From positions 9,470,857-9,534,856 of the forward strand of contig CM053331.1 in assembly GCA_028583605.1 (NCBI GenBank): a stretch of DNA of 64,000 bases. Direction: 5' to 3'. The notes under the pieces are model-generated. The model saw only the letters and a list, made by a program, of their open reading frames with translations. It did not search any database and had not been told where the DNA came from. Shown here one piece after another: positions 12,801-24,164 of the stretch. The translations under genes and the position numbers were made by a program. This DNA is from Dastarcus helophoroides. Its lineage: Eukaryota > Arthropoda > Insecta > Coleoptera > Bothrideridae. Every line of letters begins with the position of its first letter. Position 1 is the stretch's first letter.

Positions 12801-13640
12801 TATAATCTTAAAAACTCTTCAATTTGCCTCGCTATTTTGACACTATATTTGAAATGCCAACTTTCTCGATTTTTTTCAGATTATTTTTCATTATGGGGTT
12901 TTCTCGAAACTTTTATTTAATTAAAACTCAAACTAGACATAGATTTTTGATTCACTTTTGAACATTTTTAAAAATGTCTTTTTTCTCGAAACATAGAGCA
13001 TAAACAGCTTATGATTTTTCAAAAATTCAAACAATCTATTTCAAATTTATTCCAATGATCCTTGTTGCAAATTTGTGATTTTAATCCCAAAATAGTGACC
13101 TTTTTCAAATTTTGAAGAACATTTTATTACATATATTTTAAGTTTTCTATGCTATTTCGAATACTTTTCCAAGGTTTATTCTCTTCTGAAATTTTGACCC
13201 TTAATTCAATATTTACTAATGGTTTTGACTTTTTTTTTAAGTTTAATTTTAACTTTAACCTTCCAATTTCGACTGTCCTCTCGAGTTTGCAGGTGTATAA
13301 ACCTTGAAGAACTGATTTTTTTTGTAGTTTTAATTTCGAAATATAAACGTTTTCCTAATTTTTTGCAAATATTTTGTTAAATACTGTTTTTCTTTCAAAC
13401 TTTCATTATTTTATCAACATTTTTAATTTATATTCATAGTTGTTTGCCTAGAATTTTGAGGACAAACTTAATATTTTAAATCTTTCAAGAGATTTTGAAA
13501 TTTCAATCATTCAAAATGTAGACTTTTTCTTGTTTAGACTAGAATTTTTCTTGGAATTTTTTGAGAATTCTAAATTTACAAGCTAAATTTTATGATTTTC
13601 TTTGATAGCAGTCCTTTTCAACCCCTTATAGGTTGAATTT
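9830..13640 (+). repeat. Largest T-rich oligomeric block, 3.8 kb
   Basis: Nearly continuous degenerate repeats on the plus strand, with a core like TTTTTCAAAATTTTGAC or TTTTGAAAATTTCGAC recurring every 20 or so bases, the spacing drifting throughout. The plus strand carries far more T than A in 9.8-11.3 kb; from 11.3 kb the two strands are more mixed. Short Phe-rich frames are compositional artefacts. No gene or promoter seen. Confidence 0.7.
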
Positions 13641-13849
13641 TTATAAATATTTCCTTAGTCGTCGCGTACATTACATAAGGAATCTATGTGCGAAATTTTA
13701 AATTTCTAGATTTATAGTTTTGAGCAATACGCTGATATGTGAGTCAGCTTTCATTTTTATATATACAGATTATTATCATTGTTGAGGTCTCAGAATAAAA
13801 AACACCGCTGATTTTTAACATTTTTTTAACAATAAAGCAAAGTCTTATC

Positions 13850-14159
13850 CAAGTAGAATACAACCTAGTCTGCAAATTCATGCAGTTCTCCAGGCGTGTA
13901 TAGTGAATGATAGATAGCTGAACCACCAACAGTTAAAACACTGCCACCTAGCAAAGCGGTTGCTCTCTAGTAAAGTTCCCAGAAGACAAGAATTCTAATG
14001 CACAGACGTTCGTTGATTCTTTAGTACTTACTTGTCGGAACATTTGTTAGCATTCGAGTTGAATATACCAAACTGACGAGATTTAACAAGATCAAAACGG
14101 GTTTTTGGTCTCCAAACTTTGAATCTAATAAATGTTGAAACCTATTGGTCTGTGCATTA
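13850..14159 (+). repeat. Dispersed foldback repeat, CAAGTAGAAT family, copy 1
   Basis: Begins CAAGTAGAATACAACCTAGT and ends GGTCTGTGCATTA. It aligns with 48161-48455 over its length, sharing the TGAAACACTGCCACCTAGC-like core and the GTTCCCAGAAGACAAG segment, and with 63860-64000 in reverse. The 3' half is an imperfect hairpin: CTAATGCACAGA near 13996 against TCTGTGCATTA at the end, with the left arm interrupted by about 35 extra bases. No coding capacity. Confidence 0.75.
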
Positions 14160-14469
14160 TAACAACAAAGTAAAGATGAGTTTTCGTTAGATAACACTTT
14201 TAAAATATAAAAAGGTAAAAACTCCATCTTTAAATTAATTTTTAATAAAAACAATAAATTTAGTCATTCCAGCACATAAAAAAAAATCGAAATGCCTTGA
14301 CAATTTCTAGTTTTTTTGAAATAATTTAAGGTTGATAAATTGCAATGAATTTTCTTAGTTTATCAATTTTTGCAAGGTTACGTCAAATTAGGTGAGCACC
14401 TTTAATTAACAATATTTTTACCCCCTTTTCAATAAACTTGCTCGTACTAAAATTTTTTACCAAAAACCA
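14160..14469. other. Unassigned AT-rich DNA
   Basis: Spacer between the foldback repeat and the LINE. The upstream limit of the LINE could not be fixed by eye, so part of this may belong to it. Confidence 0.3.
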
Positions 14470-16535
14470 TTAACTGTGCTTTAACATCAGCCAATCTAGG
14501 AACACACCACAATCTTGTTCTCTGCAAAATATGGATGCAACGCCCTGTGCAATCAGGAAACTTCCAAACCACATAGAAAAGTACAACAAGTCACTAGCAA
14601 CAGAAAGTACACGGAAGTTATATGAAAATAGATTAACCAACAAACTGAAGAAATATGACTCTATAGCTAAAGGGAAAGTTGAGAACTGCTGGCAAAAGAT
14701 CAAGGACTGTATACAACTGGCCGCAGAGGAAGCTATAGGAAAGCGGAAAGTCAACACTTACGCAAGGAACAACACTAAACCATGGTTCTGTCAGGAAGTC
14801 AAGGAACTAGCAGAACAAAAAAGAAAAAGTTTTCTGTCTTACAAAAGCAAACCAACAAAATAACCATACAAAAATAAATGCAGTAAACTCAAGAATAAAA
14901 ACAATTAAAAGGGAATACCGCGCTAAATTTACCAGTGACATGAAACACGACATGTATGACGCACAGAGAAAAGTATGGAAAATGCTAAAAAATAGAAAAA
15001 ATTCAGTAAATAAGTATGTACAAACCAAGGGCGTATCCGCAGACATATGGAAGACTATATAACGCCCAAGAAGCATCAGAAACCGTAGTAGGCGCTGTAA
15101 TCAGAAAGGGCGAGATAAAAGCGAAACTGAAAAACTTTAAAAACAGAAAAGCACCTGAAACAGGCGATATACCAAATGAATTTCTGAAATATGGTGGACA
15201 GGAGTTTGTTAGAAATACAACAATAATGTTTAATAAAATTCTATGCTCATCAGGAATACCTACAGATTGGCATGAGGGCATCACAATCTCAATTTTCAAG
15301 AAGGGGCAAAGGACTCGCCCAGAGAATTACAGAGAAGTATTACTATTAAACACTAAAATGAAGTTATTTACTAGGATACTGAAAGACAAACTGGAAAAAC
15401 AAATAGAGAACAGAGAAAAGAAACAAAAGTTTAGAAGAGGAAGGTCGACGACAGATGCCATAATTATTATTATTAAATATATAGAAAAGAAGTCGCCTTG
15501 GTAGACCTAAACAAGGTGTTTGACAAAGTAGGTTGGAAAACATCATGGAAATATTAAAAGAAAAGGAGACACCAGCCAATATCGTCAGAGTCATTCGCAA
15601 CCTCAATATTCGCAACACAACGAAGATAAGAGCTGGGGAACAAACATCAGAAACCATTCCGATTCTAGGAGGAATTAGACAAGGTGATAGTCTCAATTTG
15701 GTTTTGTTTAATATCCTAATGGATATAATAATTAAAGAAGTAATCTCATTAAAATTGGGATACAGGATGAATAAAAATAGAACCATCATGATATGCTTTG
15801 CAGATGACGCAACAATTGTCGCAGAAACAGAAGACAATCTATAGCGACAGCTTTTTAAATTCTATCAAATAAGCAAACAAGTTAATATGGAAATATGCAC
15901 TGATAAAACTAAAAGTATGACCATCGCGAAAGACCCCATCAGATGTAAACTCGTCATTGCAAATCATCCCATAGAGCAAGTTACCCAATTTAAGTATCTT
16001 GGTGTTAAGCTTTCGAGTGGACATGACCCTGTAAGCAGCTTAAGAAGCCAAATCAACAAAGCAGCTGCAATATCAGGCTGCCTGCAAGAGACCCTTTAGA
16101 ACAATCAATATATGCGCCCAGACAGCAAGATCAAATATACAAAATATACAAAACATGTATAAGACCAATCATGACATACGGAACAGAGGCACAAAAAGAA
16201 ACCAACACGACCAAGAGTATGCTGAAAATAGCAGAGATGAAAACTTTAAGAACTATAGCGGGAAAGACCAGAAGAAACAGAGTAAGGAACGCACAGATTA
16301 GACAGCAGTACGATGTACAGGATATCGCGCGATGGGGTAGACAATGAAGGAGACAATGCTACGCTCACGTAAACAGAATGAAAGAAGATCGACTACCACG
16401 CATCGCACTAGAAGGAAAACCAACAAACACCCGTCCCCCGGAAGACCACCTAAAAGATGGAAGGATAGTTGGCAGTCAACATCCCAGGAACTACAACAGA
16501 GGCATAACCAGAAGAAGCAGATCGCAAGATCCCTA
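14470..16535 (+). pseudogene. 5'-truncated, broken non-LTR retrotransposon (RTE-like LINE), copy 1
   Basis: Pieces of one reverse-transcriptase polyprotein lie in order across three frames. 14531-14863 gives the linker before the RT domain (HIEKYNKSLATESTRKLYEN, then NTKPWFCQEVKELAE). 15016-15504 gives RT motifs including ISIFKKGQRTRPENYRE and RRGRSTTDAI, then VDLNKVFDKV in the next frame, the first catalytic Asp. 15533-15844 has GGIRQGDSLNLVLFNILMD and the active-site box CFADDATIVAE. 15887-16099 continues with FKYLGVKLSS. The C-terminal piece ends with PGRPPKRWKDSW, usual at the end of RTE-type polymerases. The endonuclease is absent. Several frameshifts and stops make it dead. It runs straight into a GAA microsatellite, and short tandem tails are usual for RTE-like LINEs. 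Clade assignment is tentative. Confidence 0.85.
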
Positions 16536-16587
16536 AGAAGAAGAAGAAGAAGAAGAAGAAAAGAAGAAGAAGAAGGAGTAGAAGGAG

Positions 16588-16618
<31 letters not shown>

Positions 16619-16640
16619 GAAAAAGAAGAAGTAGAAGAGA
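16533..16640 (+). repeat. (AAG)n microsatellite, 3' tail of LINE copy 1
   Basis: AAGAAGAAG repeats interrupted by GGAGTAGAAGGAG, starting within a few codons of the LINE's last conserved residues. The simplest reading is the element's own 3' tail. Arg/Glu-rich and Leu/Ser-rich frames here are meaningless. Confidence 0.85.
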
Positions 16641-17356
16641 AGAAAAACTGGGGCTTGTAGAGAAAAATTTGCAGTTTTGAAAACCCTGCTCGCATTTTCT
16701 GTACGACCTTTATTTCCCGAGATATTAATTGCCAAAGTCAAAAATGATATTTTTGATTTTAACTGTGTCTGTTTAAAAATATAAAAAAAATTGCGAAATT
16801 GTTGGTTTTTTTATGATCAGTCGAAAATTGCTAGGTTAGAAAACCTTCGAGTTTAAGAGTTGAAAACTATAAAACTCCAATATAATCTTTTTTATTTTAT
16901 CACAATTTTTCTTTGAGTCAGAGCCGTTTGAAAATAACCAAAAAATTGGATTTTAGGTCCCTTATTTTTTGCGTAGAATGCATTTAACAATACACAGTTT
17001 ATTACAATAGGAAATGTAACCTTAATGTGTAACAATTTACATTTTACTAATCGTTATGCTGTACTTACAACTACGTGGAATTGTGAAGCTTCTCACCTGC
17101 AAAAAAAAAGAATTTTCTTAGTTAAACATTTTAAAATTTATTCACCATATATTGTATTTTTACATTTTATATTCCTTATGTAGTTCAAGGTAAAAGTAAC
17201 CTGAATTTAGAGTCCAGTTTTGCAACCGAAGTGCCTATTTACGTGTTGGGACCACCGCATTCCCAACTTTATAACATTAAAATGTCAGGATTTCTGGCAC
17301 ATCGAGCATTTACAAGTAAGTGGTGCCTATTATGCTCCTTGAGTCTGTGAACTACT
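16641..17356. other. Unassigned DNA between LINE and exon candidate
   Basis: 16650-16990 is AT-rich with no repeat partner found. 17219-17312 is less biased and opens one plus-strand frame containing EVPIYVLGPPHSQLYNIKMS; it lacks clear splice sites and is not called. Confidence 0.3.
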
Positions 17357-17578
17357 TTATTTCCCTTTCAAGATGTCTTCGAAAGCATGATTGAATGGGG
17401 CGATATGTGCATAAGGACGACAAATTGAAGTCGGAGATGCACTTCTGAATGGTATCCTTTTCAATTTGAATTCCTCGTCATATTGCTCAGCGGGAATGAC
17501 TTTTAATGTATAAATGTCAATATTAGAGCTAACTGAAAAGTTTATGACTTCTTCATCGGCATTTATCTTGGACAACGT
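17357..17578 (-). CDS. Candidate 3'-terminal exon, unidentified protein
   Basis: An open minus-strand frame of 73 codons ends in TAA. It begins just after a credible 3' splice site: branch-like GACTAAC (17606-17600), then ATAAACCTCCAG with the AG at 17580-17579. The protein is compositionally normal, unlike the Phe/Lys-rich frames around it, with segments INADEEVINFSVSSNIDIYT and PTSICRPYAHIAPFNHAFED and a mildly acidic start. No domain is recognised. The upstream exon was not found. It could be a real terminal exon or a piece of an old transposon gene. Confidence 0.35.
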   Translation of the reverse strand, partial: TLSKINADEEVINFSVSSNIDIYTLKVIPAEQYDEEFKLKRIPFRSASPTSICRPYAHIAPFNHAFEDILKGK

Positions 17579-17889
17579 CTGGAGGTTTATCCTGGATATG
17601 TTAGTCTATCCAGGAGAAATTGGTCTGGTTCTAATTTTGTGAGATGCGTTACCGTCACATGTAGATTAATTAGAGAATGATGTATATTTTATGTTAACTA
17701 GCTTGTTTGCAATCCAAATCTGAGCCTTATGATCTTCCAGTTATTGATTACTCTATTTTTTAATATAGGTTTATTTGCAGGTTAAAAAAATTTGGAAATA
17801 AATTCATTTCTTATAAGAAATAATTTTGTTTTGACTCATAATTTCTAAAACATTCATAGGCGGTATTAGTTCCAATTTTTAAATGCAAC
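17579..17889. other. Unassigned, possible intron of the preceding candidate
   Basis: AT-rich with short frames. If the exon at 17357-17578 is real, this is the 3' part of its intron. Confidence 0.25.
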
Positions 17890-18323
17890 ATTTTATGTAA
17901 GACCACGATAGACTTATACCGGTATGTCCAGGAGCATCTTGTAGTACGCGATGCCAAAGCCCAGATGTTTACATTATACCCTGCATCCCATAAAACCGTG
18001 AACAAACATATTTCAAAAAAATGCTGGGACAGGTCAATTTTTATTTCTAAATTGCCACTTAAACGTGTATTCTTCAACCCCCCATCCCTAAGAGCTACCA
18101 AGCCGACTTTAAAAATTCAATAAACAAAGTACCCCTTGAGATACCTCGATTAATAAATCTTTTTATACTGAACGCAACAAAAAAAGGTTTTTTGAAATCA
18201 GTTGATAAATAATGGAGATATTTGCCAAATTGTTCTGCATCGCATATTTGTTTTGCAGTTCACGTCAACCTGTGGGTCAAAATCTCAGCATACAGATATA
18301 AGTCTATCGTGGGTAAGATGTAA
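17890..18323. repeat. Short TIR element, about 430 bp
   Basis: Left end (17890-17926) contains GACCACGATAGACTTATACC, and the right end (18289-18323) reads in reverse complement CCCACGATAGACTTATAT. The arms match for about 35 bp with few differences. The interior has no coding potential. Compatible with a MITE; the target duplication was not resolved. Confidence 0.55.
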
Positions 18324-19175
18324 AAATTTTTAGTTTAAACAAGCTAGTAAAATTTGGGGTAAAACTGAATAAGTTATTTTGAATTTAAAAAGTAATTTTA
18401 TTTTTTTTATTATATCAATCTTTAAACTTGAAATAAAAGTTAGTCGGGGAATATTATAATTGAATATTCCGAATAGATTATTCTTCATCTTCAAACTTCT
18501 TTATATTTGTGCCGCAAGCATTACAAAAGTTTTATTTTATTGATGTAATATACGTAAACTTTCGGGACTGTTTTCCTTCAGGGTAAATATTTGTAAATTC
18601 TTGTTCTTGAACTGGTAACTTCCCATCTAATATATCATAATATACACCAAAGCAACGGAGGCTTTTCTCGAGGATTGAAATTTCAAGTGAATGCAATGGA
18701 AACTTCGCGAAACACGACCGATATATTTAGCAAAGTTATTCGAAATAAGCCGCATCCAACTTATAATCGGATTTATATTATTTCGAATATTTAAACAGCT
18801 GCCACTAAAAATATCTGGGGCATATCGTGCACATACAAACTTTATAAAAGCGCAAAAGTTTGTGAGGGTGGAATGCCCCAAAGCTTATCGCAATCGAATG
18901 GTATTTCAAATGAAAAATATATATTTTAAATGTGGTTCGCTGATGAATATTCTGAAACTAACAATAAAAATTTCTGCTACAATAACTAAAACAGATATCC
19001 AGCGTTTAATTAATATTTCCATTAAAACAAACTGCTCTGTCAAACACGAAAAACAAGAATCTAACCGGCGAAGTAGGTTAAAATGATAAGATTTTTTGTA
19101 TTGTTTGATATTTGTCTTAACTAAATTCAATTTTACGAAAATTTTTCTCTCTCCCCAAATTCTGGGTATTTCTAT
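18324..19175. other. Unassigned DNA with one open frame
   Basis: 18691-19086 (+) is open for 131 codons and 18627-18881 is open on the other strand. Neither has a recognised domain and both are rich in Ile/Lys/Asn. The plus frame is long for such AT-rich DNA, but I cannot support it as a gene. Possibly decayed transposon sequence. Confidence 0.25.
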
Positions 19176-19482
19176 ATAAGAGGGTAAATCAAATATGAAC
19201 CGGAATTTCTGTCATGTCGCCATGAGGGCGTAGGGAGCGTGCGCATACCCTTAGACATATTAGATGGGGATATTACGTGACTTTCTGCGCTCAAGCGAAT
19301 TCCGTTCTCGCAGTTTGTCAGCTGTAAATACAATGAGTGAGCAAGAGGTTCATCCGCACGTTGCGCAGCGCATTATTATTAAATTTCTTGCCGTTGAAGG
19401 TGTAAAGCCGCTCGAAATTCTCCGTAGACTGGAAGCACAGTGTAACGACACATTAAAATTGCTTAGTCGTATCATACATTAA
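19176..19482 (+). pseudogene. Mariner transposase, N-terminal fragment
   Basis: From ATG 19333 the frame includes QRIIIKFLAVEGVKPLEILR and RLEAQCNDT, the start of the mariner helix-turn-helix DNA-binding region, which in the family reads like IKFL-x-EGVKP-EIHRRL. Homology stops near 19455 and the frame ends at TAA 19480-19482, so the catalytic domain is missing. AGAGGGTAAATCAAATATG near 19180, preceded by TA, is probably the left terminal repeat, with about 150 bp of untranslated sequence between. 5' end present, 3' deleted. Confidence 0.75.
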
Positions 19483-20317
19483 AAAAATGTAATCAAGTGT
19501 TCTTATCATAAATCGTTTCTCTTTGTCTTCCCTTAAAATTAATGACATTATCATTGAGACACCCTGTACATGGTGAAAGCTATAGAAATCTGTGTTCGTT
19601 TGCAGTTGAAAGGTCGTTTAAATATTATTGCCAATTTTCGAGGGGGATCGCCAACGCCGTCACCTTGACGCAAAGGGATCGTTTCATTAATCTAAACTAA
19701 ACAGAGAAAATTTATCTTTGCGCGGCATTTCTAAGGATTAATCAACAAGAGTTAGATAAATGCCTTACGACCTGCCTTAATTTTTAGTCTTTGTTCGCTC
19801 TGCAAGCAACACTCGAAACGACTTTGTATAAAGCGCTTTGCCGTTCTCGCCTCTGCTTACTCCAAGTTCTTGTTTTGTTTAATAATATTTTGTTTGGTTG
19901 TTGGTAAGCGAGACGGATTTTGCCCAAGTGAAGAAGTGTGTGTAACTACTGACTTGAAATATTATACATGGAACAAAAACGGAAAGTTTACGCTTGACAT
20001 TTTAGACAAATATTTGAACGTGATACAGTATTTCCTTCCATTCTGAAATAAGATATTCTTTATTTCCCACTTTGTTGATCTCCTTTAGGCATTTATTTCT
20101 TTCTTTTTTTTCGGATATAAGAAATTGCTGACGTACTGCAAATTTCCCAAATTGCTCTTACAATTAGATTGAAAACGTACGTAGCAAGGTTGCCATACTC
20201 GTAATCATTTTTATCGTTTACTACATATTTCACCTAACATCTAATGATGACGCATATTTTGGCTATATTTACAATATTTTTCGATGGGTAGTTAATGAAT
20301 GAAGTTTTATTAAGCTC
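19483..20317. other. Mostly unique DNA, one transposon end
   Basis: GAGACACCCTG followed by TA at 19556-19568 looks like the right end of a TA-inserting element (CAGGGTG... family); its left end is not evident. The rest, including a GC-richer stretch at 19600-19960, shows no lasting frame. Confidence 0.35.
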
Positions 20318-20699
20318 TGGGCGGAACGTTTACTCTTCTTGATTAAAGCAGACGATCGAAAATTTGTATTAAACTAGATGGGTACCATTTTTTCTCCAAA
20401 ATTCAACTTTTTGTTTGCAAAAATTTTCTTTAATTTTAAAATTTTGAATTCATTATCAACATTTCAATTCTTTATTATCAAACTCGGATCTCATTAAAAT
20501 TTAAAATAGTTATCTCCAAAATTTTCGTTTTTTTTTTTGAAGCGACTAAAGATAGGGGACAAACGAATGGTTTCGCGTTACCAATAGCGCTAATTTGAAC
20601 TACCCATATGGTCTAGTGTCTCGTATGTACATGTACCTATGTTTAGAAAATTTTGGAGCTTTAAATTTCAGTTTCTTTAAAACATTTGAAATTTTAAAA

Positions 20700-21095
20700 A
20701 ATTTCAAATTTCGACAACTTTTGAAATTGAAACCGGATTACCGAACGTTTTGGATTACCAAGATGAGACCGTAATTCAAAAATATGGAAGATTTTAACAA
20801 AATTGCAGTTTTTTTCGAATTACTGCATAATTTAAGTAATCCGATATCCCTCTAATTCGAACCTCGCTAATCCAGAAGTCATTTATTTCCGCGTGCATTT
20901 TTAAAATTTGGACCTTTGAAATTAGCTACGGACTATGGAACGTGTCGACTAGAGAAGTGCCGGATTTGAAGTGTCGGATTGCCGAAATGAAACCGTAATA
21001 TGAAAATATGGAAGATTTAGAAAAAAATTTCAGTTTTTTCCAAATCAATTCGCAATTTCCGTAATCTAACACTGGCTAATCCGCCACCTCACTAA
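20700..21095 (+). repeat. Two tandem copies, about 224-bp period, TAATCC-rich
   Basis: AATATGGAAGATTT occurs at 20781 and again at 21005. Each unit has a CGGATTACCGAA or CGGATTGCCGAAATG start, an ACCGTAAT segment, then CTAATCC-type words at its end. GGATTA/TAATCC words of this kind recall the ends of pogo/Tigger-type transposons, but no transposase is present and that link is only suggestive. Confidence 0.55.
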
Positions 21096-22440
21096 TCCAA
21101 AAATACATTAAAAATATATTTTTTGAAATATCATGAAATTCGCGATGCAAATATAAAATTTAGTTAGTGTGACAGATTTTTTAATATGCAGTAACCCAAA
21201 ATAGACAAGATCAAAGACTAGATTGTGTACAAATATAAAAGATATACAAACTACAAATAATAAGCTTAATTTACAAATTTTGAAATTCTTATTTTTGATA
21301 CTACAATTCAAAAATTTAAAAAAAAACACTGTTTTAAGTTTTCACTTCTCTCGGCAGTCTGCCAATAGCAGTGCCCAATTTTTTTTCAAAATTTACATAT
21401 ACTAAAATACAACCTTTTCTAAACATTTCCATCTTCTTAAAATCCGAATTTGTTAAAATTTTGAATTGTTTATCAAAATTTGCCCTTTCCTCAAAATTTA
21501 GTCAATCTCTTAATAAATTTAGTAAGAAAAAATTTTAGTATGCAAAAAACTTGGAATCGCTGAGTTTTTGTTAAAAGATAAAAAGTGTAGCAAATCTTTT
21601 TCGGAAATGTTAAGGTTTTCGAGATTTTTTGAAATTCAATTTTCTGAAAATTGAGAGACAGTTGCCTATTACTTAAGTAGTCAAGAAAACATAAATATTC
21701 AACCGAAAAATTTAAGTTTTCTCAATATTTGTCGATTTTTCTTTTCAAAATTTCAGCCTCTGGGATATTTTAAATTTCCACTAAATTTTGTCTTTATTCT
21801 TGAAATTTTCCTTTTAAAATTCATTTTCTCTCACAATTTCGTTTTCCAATTTCAAGGTTTTTCTCGAAACTTCGTCGTTTTCGAAAATTTATTTTTGTAA
21901 CATTTAAATTTTGAAATTTCCTACCTGCTAGAATCAGAACTTGTAGATAGTTTTACTATTTGTTTAACATTTTTTCTCGAAATTTTGATGTATATCTCAA
22001 AGCTCAGGTTTTACTATTTCGACAAAAGACGAGTTTTACTTTTTTGCTTTTATTTGAAATTAGCGTGTTTCTCAAAATTATCATTTTCTTTTTAAAATTT
22101 GTTTTTGAAAATTTAGATTTTTCCTTAAACCTTTTTTTTCTCAAAATGTCTGTTTTGTTTTAAACATTTATTTTTGGAAATTTAGATTTTTACCTTGAAA
22201 TTCGTCTTCTTTTCGAAATTTCAAAGTTTTTCTCAAAAATAATCCTTTGAAAATGTCTTTTTTATATCAACATCATATCCATTATGGTTCTAGAAATCTC
22301 AACTTTTTCTTCGAAATTAATCTTTTTATCAAAATGTCAATTTTTTGTTCAGGATTCATCTTTTTCTTTCTTTTTCAACTGTTCTTAAATTTGACTTTTT
22401 TTAAATTTATCTTTCTATGGGAAATTTATCTTGTTTTTTC

Positions 22441-22861
22441 AAAGTTTCGCCTTTTTTTTCTGAAAATATGTCTCTTCGGAGATTTTTGATTATTTCTTCA
22501 AAATTTGTTTTTTTTTTAAATTTGCATTTTCATTGGAAATTTCAAAATTTTTCTTAATATTCGACCCTCAAAATTTTTCTCAAAGTTTCACCTTTTTTCT
22601 GAAAATATGTATTTTCGGAGATTTTGGATTATTTATTCAAAATTCGTTGTTTTTCTTAAATTTGCATTTTCATTGGAAAATTTTATTTTTTTCTTAATAT
22701 TCGACCCTCAAAATGTTTCTCAAAATTTCACCTTTTTTTCTGAAAATATGTCTTTTCGGAGATTTTGGATTATTTATTCAAAATTCGTTGTTTTTCTTGA
22801 ATTTGCATTTTCATTGGGAAATTTTAAATTTTTTCCTAATATTCGACCCCTCAACATTTTT
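22441..22861 (+). repeat. Three tandem copies of a 140-bp unit
   Basis: TGAAAATATG starts at 22461, 22600 and 22741, giving periods of 139 and 141. Each unit carries TTCGGAGATTTT, then TTGCATTTTCATTGG, then AATATTCGACCC. Copies 2 and 3 are more alike than either is to copy 1. The repeated Phe-rich peptide in this interval is a product of the duplication, not a gene. Confidence 0.9.
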
Positions 22862-23242
22862 CTTGAATTTCGCGTTTTTTTTTCAAAATTTCGTTATTTA
22901 AGGTTTTCATTTTTATAAAAATTTAAATTTATTAGAATCTGAATTTTCATAAATTTTGACTGATTTCGTAAAGTTTCCAGAAATTTCAACTTTTGTGTCA
23001 AAATTAATTTCTCCTCAAACATGTTTTTTATCTAAAATTCGACCTTATTATCAAAATTCTACCATCTGGAATTTTATCCAACAATCGTCTCTTTTTAAAA
23101 TCCATTCATACTTTCGCCCAATAATAATTTTGAAAAAAAAACTTGAAATTTAAAAAAAATCTAACAATTCAGAAGGATTGGAAGTATTATAAATGCTATA
23201 TTTTAATAAATGCAGAATTTTAAAAAATTTGAAATATTATAT

Positions 23243-23462
23243 TCCGAAATTCATATTTATTAAACTTTATTAACGATTAAAATGCAACCGATATTAAAAA
23301 GTCCACAATGTTTTGATAAATATTTGGTGGCGCAATGATGCAGTAATGCGAAACCTGGTCCGGTGTTAGAAAATATTTATCGAAACATTGTGGAATTTTT
23401 AATATTTGTTTCTTTTTAATCGTTAATAAAGTTTAATAGTTATGAATATTAAAAAATTCCAC
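23243..23462. repeat. Small inverted-repeat element (MITE-like), copy 2
   Basis: Left arm TTATTAAACTTTATTAACGA through GTCCACAATGTTTTGATAAA is mirrored by the right arm from TTTATCGAAACATTGTGGAA to TCGTTAATAAAGTTTAATAG. The arms are roughly 80 bp and the unpaired centre (23327-23368) contains GGCGCAATGATGCAG. Matches the shorter copy at 8898-9040. No coding capacity. Confidence 0.75.
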
Positions 23463-24105
23463 GAAATAAGGGTTGGAAATTTTGATTATATCTCGAAATT
23501 AAAAAAAAAATATTTTTAAACAATCAAAATTCCTAAAAAAGCAAAACCAAAAAAAATTGAAACTTTCAAAAAAAAGGTGTTATAGTTCATAGAAGATAGA
23601 AATTTTCAAATAAAGATGAAAAATTTAAAAAATAATCAATGTTTGAAAATGTTGAATTTTGAAAGCCACAATTTTGAAAGTCGCAGTTTTAAAAAGTCGA
23701 CATTTTGAAGTCTCATGTTTGAAAAAAAGGACCAAATTTTCAAAACATTTTGAAATATTTAAGTCAAAATTAAAAAAATTAAATTTTCAAAGTCGAAATC
23801 TTAAAAAAAAAATCAAAATCTTGTAAATGTTTGAAATTTTCAAAAACTCAAACCATCCTGAAACTTGTTGTAGAAATTTTGAATCTCAACTTAAATTTTT
23901 GGAAAAATGTCGAAATTTTAAGATCAACAAATTTAAAACAAAACAAAATTGAGAACTTATTAAAACTAAATTGATTTTAAGAGAAAAAACGAAACTTCGA
24001 GGATAACCCTTAAATTTGGGTAGGCACATATAGAAATTTGTGAAAATTGGGAGCCAATTTGTTCGAATGGACACCAAATTTGACAAATTAGTAGCAAATC
24101 TAAAC
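23463..24105 (-). repeat. A-rich oligomeric block
   Basis: Same type of sequence as the T-rich blocks but with A on the plus strand (AAAATTTTGAAAGTCGCAG-like units). The strand switch occurs across the MITE at 23243-23462. No gene seen. Confidence 0.55.
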
Positions 24106-24146
24106 AAATTTGTTTCTTATCTAATTATCAGATTAGAAACAAATTT
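24106..24146. repeat. 41-bp near-perfect palindrome
   Basis: AAATTTGTTTCTTATCTAAT pairs with ATCAGATTAGAAACAAATTT; the two halves are reverse complements with three mismatched positions near the centre. It sits just upstream of the second LINE. Confidence 0.85.
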
Positions 24147-24164
24147 ATTTGCCCTAAAATTAAA

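Larger units (their letters stand above)
20318..23120 (+). repeat. Long AT-rich dispersed element, copy A
   Basis: Shares ordered landmarks with 57913-60110 and, reversed, 30960-33428. The first is the head (TTACTCTTCTTGATTAAAGCAGACGATC near 20323-20350 aligns with the 58240-58275 head). The second is GTCAAGAAAACATAAATATT plus CAACCG (21655-21720). The third is CTGCTAGAATCAGAACTTG followed by ACTATTTG (21923-21970), which recurs at 22930-22970. Between landmarks it is T-rich oligomeric sequence. Interrupted by a 224-bp tandem pair and expanded by a 140-bp tandem triplet. No ORF is credible. Confidence 0.6.

Noticed and set aside
16298..16741. Arg/Glu-rich and Leu/Ser-rich frames over the AAG repeat
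   Set aside because: Reading-frame artefacts of the LINE's microsatellite tail.
18691..19086. 131-codon plus frame as a gene
   Set aside because: Overlaps an equally open frame on the other strand, has no domain or splice signals, and Ile/Lys/Asn-rich composition.
22607..22918. 103-residue frame with an internal repeat
   Set aside because: The peptide repeat is simply the 140-bp tandem duplication in AT-rich DNA; Phe/Leu composition is that of the background.
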